Shown here: positions 8,398 through 17,442 of the stretch, in pieces
Position numbering within the stretch: the stretch's first letter is position 1
How the letters are laid out: every line of letters starts with the position of its first letter
Assembly (NCBI RefSeq): GCF_011759705.1
Contig: NZ_JAAOZF010000001.1
Coordinates: 1,942,146 to 2,006,145, forward strand
Direction: 5' to 3'
DNA length: 64,000 nt
From: Microbacterium ulmi
GTDB taxonomy: Bacteria; Actinomycetota; Actinomycetes; Actinomycetales; Microbacteriaceae
Notes under the pieces: generated by a model
What the model was told of the DNA's origin: nothing
The model's input: only the letters and a program-made list of their open reading frames with translations
Databases searched by the model: none
Made by a program: the position numbers and the translations under genes

Positions 8398-9722
8398 AGC
8401 GTGTGCACCGACTCCTTCAGAGTGGCCGCGGCGGCGGCGATGGCCGACGCATCCGTCGCGTCGACACCCGACACGAGCGTAGCGACAGCCTCCGCGGGCG
8501 CGTCGCGCACGGCGCCGTCGGGAAGGACGCCCTCGGCGACGCAGCGGCTCCACGCCGCGACGACCGAGAGCGCGCCGGCGGCGTCGCGGCCGGCGGCGCG
8601 CTCGGCCTCCACGACGGGGACGATGCGCAGCCGCAGCTTCGTGACGGTGTCGGCGGCGATCTGCGCGAGCCGGTGCGCGATGCGGGGGTTCTCGAAGCGC
8701 TCGCGCAGGGCGGCGCAATAGGCCTCGGGGTCGACGGCGGGGCCCACCGTGCGGGCGGCCTCCGCCCAGAAGTCGTCGAGGGCGCGAAGGCAGTCCGCGT
8801 CGCGCATCGCGTCGGCGATCGTCTCGTGGCCGCGCAGGAGGCCCTGGAACGCGAGCTGCAGGTGGCCGCCGTTGAGCAGGAGGAGCTTGCGCTGCTCGAA
8901 GGGCTCGATGTCGTCGACGAACCGGGCGCCTGCGTCCTCCCAGCGCGGGCGCCCCGCGGGGAACTCTCCGCTGAGGGTCCAGTCCGAGAAGGGCTCGGTG
9001 ACGACGGGCGCCTCGTCGCGCCAGCCCGTCGCGCGCTCGACGGCGTCGATGTCGAGCTCGTGCGGCGTGATGCGGTCGACGGACGTCGAGACGAAGGATG
9101 CCCGGTCGGCGACGCCCGTCAGGCCCGCAGCCTCCGCGAGATCGACGACGGCGGCGCGCAGCCTGTCGCCGTTGGCGGGGAGATTGTCGCACGAGACGAT
9201 CGCGATGGGCCCCGCGCCGGCGCGTCGGCGCTCGGCGAGACCGCGGACGATCCGTCCGATGGGCGTCGTGGGATGCCCGCCCGCGTAGAGCGCGCGGACG
9301 TCGGCCGCGATGGCGGGCGACGAGAGGTCGAGCGCGCCGTCCGGCCGCAGGTGGTAGCCCTGCTCCGTCACGGTGACCGTGACGACGGCGGTCGACGGGG
9401 AGGCGAACAGCTCGAGGAAGCGCGCGATCTCCGTCGAGGCGTGCACTTCGGCGATGCTCCCGACCACCTCGAAGCGGTCGGCATCCGGACCCCGCTCGAC
9501 GAGCGTGTAGAGGCCGTCCTGCGGAGCGAGCCGCTGCGCGACGGCCGCGTCGCGGCCCGTGAACGCGGCGATGCCCCACCCGTCGCCGGCGCGGGCCGTG
9601 TACCAGGCCTGGTGCGCGCGGTGGAACGCGCCCACGCCGATGTGCACGATCCGCACGGGAGACGCGGGAAGGGGGGTGCCCGCCTCGGCGAGCGCCGCGC
9701 GCGTGAGCCTGGGCGCGCTCAC
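8394..9722 (-). CDS. uxuB: Fructuronate reductase (mannitol dehydrogenase family)
   Basis: It reduces D-fructuronate to D-mannonate with NADH. The 442-residue protein shows the N-terminal nucleotide-binding segment VRIVHIGVGAFHRAHQAWY and the family motif K-x5-N-x2-H in KLLLLNGGH. The start is GTG at 9722, overlapping the esterase stop as GTGA. The long-chain polyol dehydrogenase family also contains mannitol and tagaturonate enzymes. The presence of UxaC, mannonate dehydratase, KDG kinase and KDPG aldolase in the same locus makes fructuronate the best substrate. Confidence 0.87.
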   Translation of the reverse strand: MSAPRLTRAALAEAGTPLPASPVRIVHIGVGAFHRAHQAWYTARAGDGWGIAAFTGRDAAVAQRLAPQDGLYTLVERGPDADRFEVVGSIAEVHASTEIARFLELFASPSTAVVTVTVTEQGYHLRPDGALDLSSPAIAADVRALYAGGHPTTPIGRIVRGLAERRRAGAGPIAIVSCDNLPANGDRLRAAVVDLAEAAGLTGVADRASFVSTSVDRITPHELDIDAVERATGWRDEAPVVTEPFSDWTLSGEFPAGRPRWEDAGARFVDDIEPFEQRKLLLLNGGHLQLAFQGLLRGHETIADAMRDADCLRALDDFWAEAARTVGPAVDPEAYCAALRERFENPRIAHRLAQIAADTVTKLRLRIVPVVEAERAAGRDAAGALSVVAAWSRCVAEGVLPDGAVRDAPAEAVATLVSGVDATDASAIAAAAATLKESVHTL

Positions 9723-10705
9723 GACACGACTCCGGATGCCGCGACCCGCGCGCCGAGCCACTCCGCCTGGCGCAGCCAGTGCAGCGTCTCGCCGCCCTCG
9801 TGGTGGTTCCACGGGTAGTCGACGATGTCGTGCTCGGCGCCCCAGTGGTTCAGCGCCGCGTACACGCCGGACGGCGGCGCGATCGTGTCCATGTGGCCCG
9901 TGCCGAACAGGGAGGGCGCCGTCGCGCGCTTGGCGAAGTTGACGCCGTCGAAGTAGGACAGCGTCTCGAAGACGCGCGCGTCGCTGCCGCGGTGCACCGC
10001 GAGGTAGCGCGTGATCTCGCCGTGCGGGTCGTCGTTCGTCAGGCCGATGACCCGACGCACGTCGCACAGGATCGGCGCCGTCGGCAGGGCCCCCGCGAGC
10101 CCGTCGGACAGCCCCGCCGCCGCGATGGCGATGAGGCCGCCCTGGCTGTTGCCGGTCACGGCGACGCGGGTGGGGTCGATCTCGGGGAACGAGCGCACGG
10201 CGTCGACGGCGCGCACGGCATCCGTGAAGACGCGGCGGTAGTAGTACCCCGCGGGGTCTTCGATGCCGCGCGTGAGGAAGCCCGGGGTCGCGGGCCCCGC
10301 GCCGTGCGGATCGGGGGTCGAGCCTCCCGTTCCCCACGTGCTTCCCTGGCCGCGCGTGTCGACGATGAGCTGAGCGAAGCCGGCGACGGGCCAGTGCAGG
10401 CGCTCGTGCGCGAGCCCGCGGCCGCGGCCGTAGCCGACGAACTCGACGACGGCCGGAAGCGGCGCGTGGCGGTGCCTCGGCAGCACGAGCCAGGCACGCA
10501 CGGGGTCGCCCGCGAACCCGGGGAAGGTCGCGTCGAAGACGTCGACGAGGGCGAGCGGGCCGTCGAGCGGCACGCGCACGGGGGCGCCGCCGAGGCCGCG
10601 GGACTCCGCGATCGTCGTCGCCCAGAAGGCGTCGAAGTCCGTCGGCTCGGGGACGGCGGGGCGGTATTCCCGGAGCTGATCCGGCGGCAGATCGAAGCGT
10701 GCCAT
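9719..10705 (-). CDS. Acetylxylan esterase (CE7 family)
   Basis: It removes acetyl groups from xylo-oligosaccharides, probably inside the cell since no signal peptide is visible. The 328-residue protein has CE7 hallmarks: RGQG in the oxyanion region, nucleophile Ser in GNSQGG, Asp in GHMD, and His in NHHEGGE. I chose ATG 10705; the Shine-Dalgarno match upstream is weak (AGGAA at long distance). It is the first gene of the minus-strand operon esterase, fructuronate reductase, KDG kinase, KDPG aldolase, and is divergent from the importer operon across a 195-bp control region. Confidence 0.9.
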   Translation of the reverse strand: MARFDLPPDQLREYRPAVPEPTDFDAFWATTIAESRGLGGAPVRVPLDGPLALVDVFDATFPGFAGDPVRAWLVLPRHRHAPLPAVVEFVGYGRGRGLAHERLHWPVAGFAQLIVDTRGQGSTWGTGGSTPDPHGAGPATPGFLTRGIEDPAGYYYRRVFTDAVRAVDAVRSFPEIDPTRVAVTGNSQGGLIAIAAAGLSDGLAGALPTAPILCDVRRVIGLTNDDPHGEITRYLAVHRGSDARVFETLSYFDGVNFAKRATAPSLFGTGHMDTIAPPSGVYAALNHWGAEHDIVDYPWNHHEGGETLHWLRQAEWLGARVAASGVVS

Positions 10706-10779
10706 AAGTGGTGAGTGTTCCTGTTTCCGATGCGCGCGAGCCTTCGCAGGTCGAAAGTCACGGTGAGGCAACGATACAA

Positions 10780-10793
10780 TGAAAACGTTGACA
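10780..10793. promoter_or_regulatory. LacI/cre-type operator in the divergent control region
   Basis: TGAAAACGTTGACA matches every position of the general LacI/CcpA-type consensus TGWAANCGNTNWCA. It overlaps the -35 box of the importer promoter. Related sites with one mismatch lie at 20174 and 21329. Confidence 0.65.
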
Positions 10794-10816
10794 TCGGGGG
10801 AAGTCCGAGTTAGCGT
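10788..10816 (+). promoter_or_regulatory. Sigma-70-type promoter of the importer operon
   Basis: TTGACA (10788-10793), 17-bp spacer, TAGCGT (10811-10816). The -35 box is perfect and overlaps a LacI-type operator; a second operator (10839-10851) lies just after the expected start site. The 5' leader would be about 75-80 bases long. Confidence 0.6.
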
Positions 10817-10838
10817 TCATGATGTATCGCCCCGATAC

Positions 10839-10851
10839 TCGAAAGTTTCGA
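10839..10851. promoter_or_regulatory. Second-class LacI operator candidate
   Basis: TCGAAAGTTTCGA is a 13-bp palindrome with one central base. It sits downstream of the importer promoter. Close relatives lie at 6858 and 21309. Palindromes of CGAAAnTTTCG type have been described near Streptomyces xylanase genes (recalled, not checked). Confidence 0.6.
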
Positions 10852-10900
10852 TCCTCTGTCCGGCCTCCGGAGACGATCGAAGGCAACCGCAAGGAAGCGA

Positions 10901-11911
10901 ATGTCGATCACGAATCTCGTCCCCACGGACGCTGAGGTCGTCGCGCATCCGGGCGCGCCGGAACCTCCGACGAAGCCCGGACGCAAGCGTCGCACTGCCG
11001 ACGCCGGCCACACCACCTGGAAGAAGGCGCTCAAGCGCGACTGGCAGCTGTACTCGCTGCTGCTCCTGCCCGTCATCTTCCTGCTGGTGTTCCGGTACCT
11101 GCCCATGCTCGGCAACATCATCGCGTTCCGCCGGTACCGGCCGGGCGGCAACATCCTGGGTGACGAGTGGGTGGGCTTCCACTACTTCCAGATGTTCATC
11201 AGCGATCCGACGTTCTGGCGCGTGTTCTTCAACACGATCATCCTCGGCGGCATCTGCCTCATCATCATCTTCCCGCTGCCGATCATCCTGGCACTCATGC
11301 TCAACGAGCTGCGCTCGCAGAAGTTCAAGCGCGTCGCGCAGTCGATCAGCTACCTGCCGCACTTCATGTCGATCGTCATCGTCGCGGGCATGGTGCTCCA
11401 GCTGGTCTCGTCGCGCGGCACGGTCAACCAGATCATCGAGGGTCTCGGCGGCAGCGCCGTCGAGTTCATGCAGAAGCCGGAGTGGTTCCGCCCGATCTTC
11501 GTGAGCTCGGAGATCTGGCAGACCGTCGGCTGGGGCACGATCCTGTATCTCGCGGCGCTCACCACGATCGATCCGCAGCTCTACGAAGCGGCCCGCATCG
11601 ACGGTGCCAACCGGTGGAAGCAGACGTGGCACGTGACGCTCCCCGGCATCGCGCCCACGATCGTGGTGCTGCTCATCCTCAACATCGGCAGCTTCCTCTC
11701 CGTGAGCTTCGAGAAGGTCCTGCTGCTGTACAACCCCCTCATCTACTCGACGGCCGACATCATCGCGACGTACCTGTACCGAGTCGGCATCGGCTCCGGC
11801 AGCTTCTCGTACGCGACGGCGATCGGTCTCTTCGAGGCCGTCATCGGTCTCACCCTCGTCCTTTCCGCCAACGCCATCTCGCGCCGAGTGACTGGAGCAA
11901 GCCTGTGGTGA
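10901..11911 (+). CDS. Oligosaccharide ABC importer permease (LplB/YtcP type)
   Basis: One of two membrane subunits of a class CUT1-like importer, in the cytoplasmic membrane. The 336-residue protein has a cytoplasmic N-terminus of about 45 residues, then six predicted membrane segments beginning at LYSLLLLPVIFLLVF. The conserved coupling loop EAARIDGANRWKQTWHVTLP contacts the ATPase. The start has AAGGAAG five bases upstream. Its stop overlaps the next permease gene. Related LplB-YtcP-LplA systems lie beside alpha-glucuronidase genes in xylan-degrading Paenibacillus (established knowledge), which suggests aldouronates or xylo-oligosaccharides as substrate. Confidence 0.9.
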   Translation: MSITNLVPTDAEVVAHPGAPEPPTKPGRKRRTADAGHTTWKKALKRDWQLYSLLLLPVIFLLVFRYLPMLGNIIAFRRYRPGGNILGDEWVGFHYFQMFISDPTFWRVFFNTIILGGICLIIIFPLPIILALMLNELRSQKFKRVAQSISYLPHFMSIVIVAGMVLQLVSSRGTVNQIIEGLGGSAVEFMQKPEWFRPIFVSSEIWQTVGWGTILYLAALTTIDPQLYEAARIDGANRWKQTWHVTLPGIAPTIVVLLILNIGSFLSVSFEKVLLLYNPLIYSTADIIATYLYRVGIGSGSFSYATAIGLFEAVIGLTLVLSANAISRRVTGASLW

Positions 11912-12855
11912 CCTCGACAGCGACTCCGCTCGCCCCGACCGGTCCGCGCCCGATCCGCGTTCGCAGGCCGATCTTCAGCCGTCGCACCTCCGGCGGGCTG
12001 CGCGACTCGAAGGGCTACACGGTCTTCCGCGTCGTCAACGCGATCGCGATCGTCGTCATCTGCTTCGTGACGCTCTACCCGTTCCTGAACGTCGTCGCCG
12101 TCGCATTCAGCTCGCAGGGCTACATCAACGCCGGACAGGTCAGCATCATCCCGCGCGGCTTCAACGTCACGACGTTCGGAATCGTCATGGGCGATCCGAT
12201 GTTCTGGCGCAACTACGCCAACACGATCATCTACACGGCGGTCGCGACGGCGATCGCGATCGCGATGACGACGACGTTCGCGTACGCCCTGTCGAAGAAG
12301 CGGCTCAAGGGCCGCAACTTCTTCATCGGGCTCGCGGTCTTCACGATGTTCTTCAGCGGCGGGCTCATCCCGAACTACGTGCTGGTCAACTCGCTCGGAT
12401 GGCGCAACACGATCTGGGCGATCGTCATCCCGAACGCGATCAGCATCTTCAACCTGCTCGTCATGAAGTCGTTCTTCGAGAACTTCCCCGAAGAGCTCGA
12501 AGAGGCCGCCCAGATCGACGGCCTCAACACGTACGGCATCCTGTGGCGGATCGTGCTGCCGCTGAGCAAGGCGGTCCTCGCGACCATGGTGCTGTTCTAC
12601 GCGGTCGCGTTCTGGAACTCGTGGTTCTCGGCGGTGCTCTACATGAGCAAACCGGAGCTGTACCCCGTGACCGTGTACCTGCGCAATCTGCTCATGGCCT
12701 CCGCCCAGCCCGCGGGCACGGACGAAGGCCTGCAGATCGCGGCGAACGTGAAGGCCGTGACGATGCTGCTCACGGTCCTCCCGATCATCTGCCTCTATCC
12801 GTTCCTGCAGAAGCACTTCGTGTCGGGCGTCATGCTCGGTTCGGTCAAGGCGTGA
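11905..12855 (+). CDS. Oligosaccharide ABC importer permease, second subunit
   Basis: Partner permease of the preceding gene. The 316-residue protein begins at GTG 11905, seven bases after GGAG, and overlaps the upstream gene by seven bases. A GTG at 11908 is an alternative. Six membrane segments are visible (first at VNAIAIVVICFVTLYPFLN), and the coupling loop reads EEAAQIDGLNTYGILWRIVLP. No ATP-binding subunit is encoded nearby, so a shared MsmK-like ATPase elsewhere must energise it. Confidence 0.9.
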   Translation: MVTSTATPLAPTGPRPIRVRRPIFSRRTSGGLRDSKGYTVFRVVNAIAIVVICFVTLYPFLNVVAVAFSSQGYINAGQVSIIPRGFNVTTFGIVMGDPMFWRNYANTIIYTAVATAIAIAMTTTFAYALSKKRLKGRNFFIGLAVFTMFFSGGLIPNYVLVNSLGWRNTIWAIVIPNAISIFNLLVMKSFFENFPEELEEAAQIDGLNTYGILWRIVLPLSKAVLATMVLFYAVAFWNSWFSAVLYMSKPELYPVTVYLRNLLMASAQPAGTDEGLQIAANVKAVTMLLTVLPIICLYPFLQKHFVSGVMLGSVKA

Positions 12856-12912
12856 CTGCAGGGCATCTCCACCCATCACCGATACAACCCCCGGAATAAG
12901 AAAAGGAAAACC

Positions 12913-14616
12913 ATGACACAGCTGTCTGGGCCGCTTCTGCGGCGTTCGACCGCGACGATCGCTGCGATGGCTGCAGCCGGTCTCGTGCTGACCGGCTGCG
13001 GTGCCGGCGCCCCTGAAGGCGAAGGCCCCGCGTTCGACTTCACCGGCAAGGACAAGGGCGCGATGTCCGAGTTCGCGGTGGGCGACACGTTCAAGGCGAC
13101 GGAGCCTGTCCAGTTCTCGATCTTCTACCGCGATCACGAGGCCTACCCCCTCAAGCAGGACTGGCCCTTCCTGACCGCGCTCGAGGACAACCAGAACGTC
13201 TCGTTCGACATCGAGAGCTCGCCCCGCGTCGGGTACGAGGACGCGCGTTCGGCGGCGATCGCGAGCGGCAACGCCCCCGAGATCATCACCGTCACGTACC
13301 CCGGCCAGGAGACCCCGTTCGTCTCCGGCGGTGCGCTGCTGCCGGTGAGCGACTTCACGAAGTACATGCCCAACTTCACCGACAAGATCGAGAAGTGGGG
13401 TCTCGAGAAGGACCTCGACAACCTGCGTCAGGCCGACGGCAAGTTCTACCTGCTGCCGGGCGTGTCGGAGATCGTCGTGCCGCAGTACTCCTACGTCGTG
13501 CGCAAGGACATCTGGGACGAGCTGGGCCTCAGCCTCGAGCCCAAGACGTTCGACGAGCTCGCCGAGGACTTCGCCAAGGTCAAGAAGGCGTACCCCGACA
13601 AGGTCGTCATCTCGGACGAGTTCAACTCGCCCGACCCGCTCGGCGGCGCCCTGAACTTCGCCGCGCCGAACTTCGGCACGGCGGCGGGCTGGGGCTTCTC
13701 GGCCGGCTCCGGCGGCTGGTGGGACGGCGACAAGTTCGTCTATGCCGCCGCGACCGACGAGTACAAGAGCCTCGTGGAGTACTACCACGGCCTCGTCGAG
13801 GACGGCATCATGAGCCCCGCGAGCGTCACGCAGACCGACGACGACGCGAAGGCCAGCTTCTTCAACGGCGACTCGCTCGTCATCTCGGGCAACGACCAGT
13901 TCCTCACGCAGGCGCGTCAGTCGTTCGACGAGGTCGGCAACACCGACGCCGAGGTCGCGCTGCTGCGCGTTCCCGCGGGCCCCGCGGGCGACAACCTCGC
14001 CGCCGGCGGACGCCTCGACGGCCTCCCGGGCATCATGATCTCGTCGAAGGCCGCGGAGAGCGAGAACTTCAAGGCGCTCCTGCAGTTCATCGACTGGCTG
14101 TACTACTCGGACAGCGGCCTCGAGTTCGCCAAGTGGGGTGTCGAGGACCTGACCTTCACGAGGGACGGCGACACCCGCGAGTTCACGTCCGACTGGGATC
14201 GCGCCAAGGGCCTGTTCAACCCCGACGCGACCAAGCTCCTCAACGTCGACGGCGGCTTCGCCAACGGCGCCTTCATGGCGGCCGAGGGCGGCACGGAGGA
14301 CCTGCGCACCTCGATGATGCTCCCCGAGACGAAGGACTTCGTCTCGTCGATGCTCACGAAGACGCAGCTGCCGACGGCTCCGGCCGCTCCGCTCAACGAG
14401 ATCGAGAACGAGCAGGCCGGTCTGTGGAAGTCCGCCCTCCTCGACCTCGTCCGTCAGAACACCGCGGCGTTCATCACGGGCGACCGCGACATCTCCGAGT
14501 GGGACGACTACATCGACGAGCTGAAGGCTGCGAACCTCGACCAGTACCTCGAGCTGCTCAACACGGCGCAGAAGCGCCAGGCTGAGGCGCTCGCGGGCGG
14601 CAGCGACGACGAGTAG
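12913..14616 (+). CDS. Extracellular sugar-binding lipoprotein of the importer (LplA type)
   Basis: It captures oligosaccharide outside the membrane and delivers it to the two permeases encoded just upstream. The 567-residue protein has a lipoprotein signal with lipobox LTGC (modified Cys29). The size is that of the large LplA subgroup rather than the usual 430-residue sugar-binding proteins. An AAGGAAA Shine-Dalgarno sequence precedes the ATG. The likely ligands are methylglucuronoxylotriose or xylo-oligosaccharides, inferred from the neighbouring GH67, GH43 and esterase genes. Confidence 0.9.
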   Translation: MTQLSGPLLRRSTATIAAMAAAGLVLTGCGAGAPEGEGPAFDFTGKDKGAMSEFAVGDTFKATEPVQFSIFYRDHEAYPLKQDWPFLTALEDNQNVSFDIESSPRVGYEDARSAAIASGNAPEIITVTYPGQETPFVSGGALLPVSDFTKYMPNFTDKIEKWGLEKDLDNLRQADGKFYLLPGVSEIVVPQYSYVVRKDIWDELGLSLEPKTFDELAEDFAKVKKAYPDKVVISDEFNSPDPLGGALNFAAPNFGTAAGWGFSAGSGGWWDGDKFVYAAATDEYKSLVEYYHGLVEDGIMSPASVTQTDDDAKASFFNGDSLVISGNDQFLTQARQSFDEVGNTDAEVALLRVPAGPAGDNLAAGGRLDGLPGIMISSKAAESENFKALLQFIDWLYYSDSGLEFAKWGVEDLTFTRDGDTREFTSDWDRAKGLFNPDATKLLNVDGGFANGAFMAAEGGTEDLRTSMMLPETKDFVSSMLTKTQLPTAPAAPLNEIENEQAGLWKSALLDLVRQNTAAFITGDRDISEWDDYIDELKAANLDQYLELLNTAQKRQAEALAGGSDDE

Positions 14617-14632
14617 CGCGCACTGCACCAAC

Positions 14633-14680
14633 CCGAGGCCCGGTTCCGTCCTTCCCCCCGGAGGCGGAACCGGGCCTCGG
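14633..14680 (+). terminator. Perfect 16-bp hairpin between binding protein and YesL genes
   Basis: CCGAGGCCCGGTTCCG (14633-14648) pairs perfectly with 14665-14680 around a 16-base loop. There is no T tract. It may terminate, or lower, transcription into the next gene, or protect the 3' end of the binding-protein message, which usually needs to be more abundant than the rest. Confidence 0.6.
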
Positions 14681-14710
14681 CCCGTTCCTGCGGAGAGAGA
14701 GACTGGAGAC

Positions 14711-15412
14711 ATGAGCGAGAAGAAGACGCTGGGCGGCTCCGACGCGTTCGGACGCGTGACGGGCGCCGTCTACTGGTACATCGTCGTGGAGATCGCCTTC
14801 GCGCTCGCCGGTCTTCCGGGCGTCGTGGGGATCGTCCTGCTCGAGCCCGTCCCGAACAACATCCCGCTCTACGCCCTGTGCCTCGTGCCGATCCTGCCCG
14901 CGTTCTCCGCCGCGATCGCGGCACTGCGCGCTCGGCGCCGGTCGGAGGCGCTCGATCCGTGGCGCCAGTACTGGCGTCGCTGGCTCGCCAACGTCAAGGA
15001 CGTGCTCGTTATCGGCATCCCGGCCCTCGCGGTGCTCGCCCTCTTCGGCTTCAACATCGCGTTCGGCGATGTCGCGGGCGGCGTCTTCGTCATCGTCGCG
15101 ATGATCCTCGGCGCGGTCGTCGCGCTGTGGCTCGTGCATGCGCTCGTCATCGCATCGCTGTTCAGCTTCCGGACGCGCGACACGATGCGCCTCGCGGCCT
15201 ACTACCTCATCGCCAAGCCCCTCGTGACCCTCGGCGTCCTGTCGCTCGTCGTCATCGCGACCGCCGCGGCGGCCGTCACCTCGTCCTGGGTGCTCCTGGT
15301 GGCGGGGTCGGTCCTCGCGGGGCTCGTGCTCATGAACGCGCGCGCGATGATCGCCGACATCGAGACGCGCTTCGTCGCGGAGGACGCCGGCGAGGCGGCA
15401 TCCGGTCAGTAG
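14711..15412 (+). CDS. YesL-like membrane protein (DUF624)
   Basis: A 233-residue protein with about five hydrophobic segments (for example YIVVEIAFALAGLPGVVGIVLL and VLVIGIPALAVLALFGF). The DUF624/YesL family is regularly found beside LplABC-type sugar importers, but its role is unknown. It ends the plus-strand importer operon and is convergent with the alpha-glucuronidase gene. The start follows a purine-rich GGAGAC. Confidence 0.75.
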   Translation: MSEKKTLGGSDAFGRVTGAVYWYIVVEIAFALAGLPGVVGIVLLEPVPNNIPLYALCLVPILPAFSAAIAALRARRRSEALDPWRQYWRRWLANVKDVLVIGIPALAVLALFGFNIAFGDVAGGVFVIVAMILGAVVALWLVHALVIASLFSFRTRDTMRLAAYYLIAKPLVTLGVLSLVVIATAAAAVTSSWVLLVAGSVLAGLVLMNARAMIADIETRFVAEDAGEAASGQ

Positions 15413-15486
15413 ATCTCGCCTGGCGCGCCGCGAATGTCTCACACGTGGTCGCGTTCGCGCGCTCGTGACGACCAGATGCGAGATCT
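15411..15486. repeat. Short inverted-repeat element between convergent genes
   Basis: The ends AGATCTCGC-TGG (15411-15423) and CCAGAT-GCGAGATCT (15472-15486) are imperfect inverted repeats around a 48-base centre that can itself fold. It occupies most of the 88-bp gap between the YesL and alpha-glucuronidase genes. In addition a 14-bp direct repeat TCAGTAGATCTCGC occurs at 15406-15419 and 15501-15514, each spanning one gene's stop codon. It could be a bidirectional terminator or a small repetitive element. Confidence 0.5.
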
Positions 15487-15500
15487 TCGCGCGAGAGAGC

Positions 15501-17435
15501 TCAGTAGATCTCGCGGCCTGCTTCGTCGGGGATGCCGGATTTGCGCAGGAAGTACGTGTTGACCTGGTCGCGCCACTCGTGAGCCGACCGCACCTGCTCG
15601 GCGAAGCGCTCGCGGCCGCGAGCGAAGACGGCGGGCGGGACGAGCCCCTCGAGGGCCTGCCACGCGCGCGCCTTCGCCTCGACGCGCTCGACGCCCGCGA
15701 AGTGCGTGTCGTAGATGTGCTGCACGACGGTCTTGCCCGAGCGCAGGCGATGCGTGTACGGCACGTGGTGGAAGAACAGCAGAAGCTCGTCGGGCACCGT
15801 CTCGGGCGACTCGTACACCTCGCGCCACGGAGACGGGTACTGCCCCGCGTAGCCCGTGCCCGTCGCGACCGTGCGGTCGACGCCGATGCCGTCGCGGTCG
15901 GCGAAGTGGTACGTGCCCCACGGCGAGTACTCGTAGCCGTCGACCGACGGGCCGTAGTGCGAGCCGGGAGTCACCATGAAGCCCACGCCGAGCGGGGACG
16001 TGTGCATCTCGTAGGTCTCCCACGAGTCGTCGAGGATGCTCCGGATGCCGCGGCGCACGGTCTCGTCGTCGCCGAACGTCAGCGCGATCCACTCGTCCAG
16101 GATCGTCGCGGGGTCGAGCGTCGCGTCCCACGCGAGTCGTCCGTACGCGTAGAGGTTCGCCTGCGCGAGCGGATGCCCCGTCCAGAACTCGTCGTCGCCG
16201 ACGTTGGAGACCGCGGCGATGCCGCCGTTCACGGTCTGCGCAAGCGTCGGGCCCTCGTCGCCGTACGGACGGAAGTCGAGGATCTCGCGCCACTGCGGCG
16301 CGAGGTACACGGCGTGGCGCTGGTGGCCCGTGTACTCCTGCGTCACCTGCAGCTCGAGTGCGAGGCGCGTGCGCGGCATCGCGAACAGGACGGGCGAGAC
16401 GGGCTCGCGCACCTGGAAGTCCATGGGCCCGAACTTGACCTGCACGACGACGTTGTCGTCGAATCGCCCGTCCAGCGGCGCGAAGTGGTCGTAGGCCGCG
16501 CGGGCGCGGTCGGTCTTGCGGTCGCGCCAGTCCTGCGTGTGGTTGTAGACGAAGGCGCGCCAGTGCACGAGCCCGCCGTGCGGCGCGACGGCGCGGGCCA
16601 GGAGGTTCGCGCCGTCTGCGTGGTCGCGACCGTACGCGAAGGGGCCGGGCTGCCCCTCGGAGTCGGCCTTGACGACGAAGCCGCCGAAGTCGGGGATCGC
16701 GGCCCACACGCGGTCGGCGGCCGCCCCCCACCACTGCTGCACGCCCGGGTCGAGCGGGTCGGCGGTGTCGAGACCGCCGAGCGTGCGGGGCGAGGCGAAG
16801 CTCACCGACACGTGCAGGCGGATGCCCCACGGCCGGAAGACGTCGGCGATGCGCGCGACTCCCGCGAGGTCGTCGGTCAGCAGCCGCGCTTCGCGCGCGT
16901 GCACGTTGACGTTGTTGATCGCGACGCGATTGACGCCGATCGCCGCGAGGGCGCGCGCGTACTGCGCGACGCGCGACAGGTCGTCGCGGAGCTCGCCGTC
17001 GTGGAAGAACAGCGAGCCGCCCGCATATCCGCGCTCGACCTGGCCCATGACGGGGTGCACGTCGATGTTGTCCCAGTGGTCGAGCATGCGCAGCGCGTGC
17101 TGCGGTGCGTACGTGCGCGCCGGAGCGGCCTCGAACACGCGCGCGCCGAGCCGGACGATCTCGAACCACGCGTAGAGCGCGGCCGCGGCATCCGCCGCCG
17201 TCGCGATCGCACGGCCGCCCTCGCGCGCGAGCGTGAAGGACTCGGGGGCGGATGCGGCACCCGCGGCCACCGTGATCGCGACGTCGGCGTCCGCCTCGGC
17301 GGGGGCGAGGCCCGCGGAGGCGGCCTCCGCGCGCACGGTGTCGACGAGCGGGCCCTCGCCCTCGATCCGCACGGTGCGGCCGCGCAGCACCGCCGTCGCG
17401 GCGGTGGGGAGCCAGAGCGGGTGGATGTCGGTCAC
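15501..17435 (-). CDS. aguA: Alpha-glucuronidase (GH67)
   Basis: It removes (4-O-methyl)-glucuronate from the non-reducing end of aldouronic acids inside the cell; no signal peptide is visible. The 644-residue protein has the GH67 order: N-terminal mixed domain, barrel, helical C-terminal domain. Recognisable stretches include [54 protein letters not shown] with conserved carboxylates, and [10 protein letters not shown]. The start is GTG 17435, seven bases after the mannonate dehydratase stop, with AGGA overlapping that stop. It is the third gene of the uxaC-manD-aguA operon and feeds glucuronate to UxaC. Confidence 0.93.
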   Translation of the reverse strand: MTDIHPLWLPTAATAVLRGRTVRIEGEGPLVDTVRAEAASAGLAPAEADADVAITVAAGAASAPESFTLAREGGRAIATAADAAAALYAWFEIVRLGARVFEAAPARTYAPQHALRMLDHWDNIDVHPVMGQVERGYAGGSLFFHDGELRDDLSRVAQYARALAAIGVNRVAINNVNVHAREARLLTDDLAGVARIADVFRPWGIRLHVSVSFASPRTLGGLDTADPLDPGVQQWWGAAADRVWAAIPDFGGFVVKADSEGQPGPFAYGRDHADGANLLARAVAPHGGLVHWRAFVYNHTQDWRDRKTDRARAAYDHFAPLDGRFDDNVVVQVKFGPMDFQVREPVSPVLFAMPRTRLALELQVTQEYTGHQRHAVYLAPQWREILDFRPYGDEGPTLAQTVNGGIAAVSNVGDDEFWTGHPLAQANLYAYGRLAWDATLDPATILDEWIALTFGDDETVRRGIRSILDDSWETYEMHTSPLGVGFMVTPGSHYGPSVDGYEYSPWGTYHFADRDGIGVDRTVATGTGYAGQYPSPWREVYESPETVPDELLLFFHHVPYTHRLRSGKTVVQHIYDTHFAGVERVEAKARAWQALEGLVPPAVFARGRERFAEQVRSAHEWRDQVNTYFLRKSGIPDEAGREIY

Positions 17436-17442
17436 GGGATTC

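Noticed and set aside
10751..10763. Further class-2 LacI operator (TCGAAAGTCACGG)
   Set aside because: Two mismatches to the class consensus, and it breaks the palindrome; too weak to list.
11743..14712. A 989-codon minus-strand open frame opposite the importer genes
   Set aside because: The permease and lipoprotein features are all on the plus strand.
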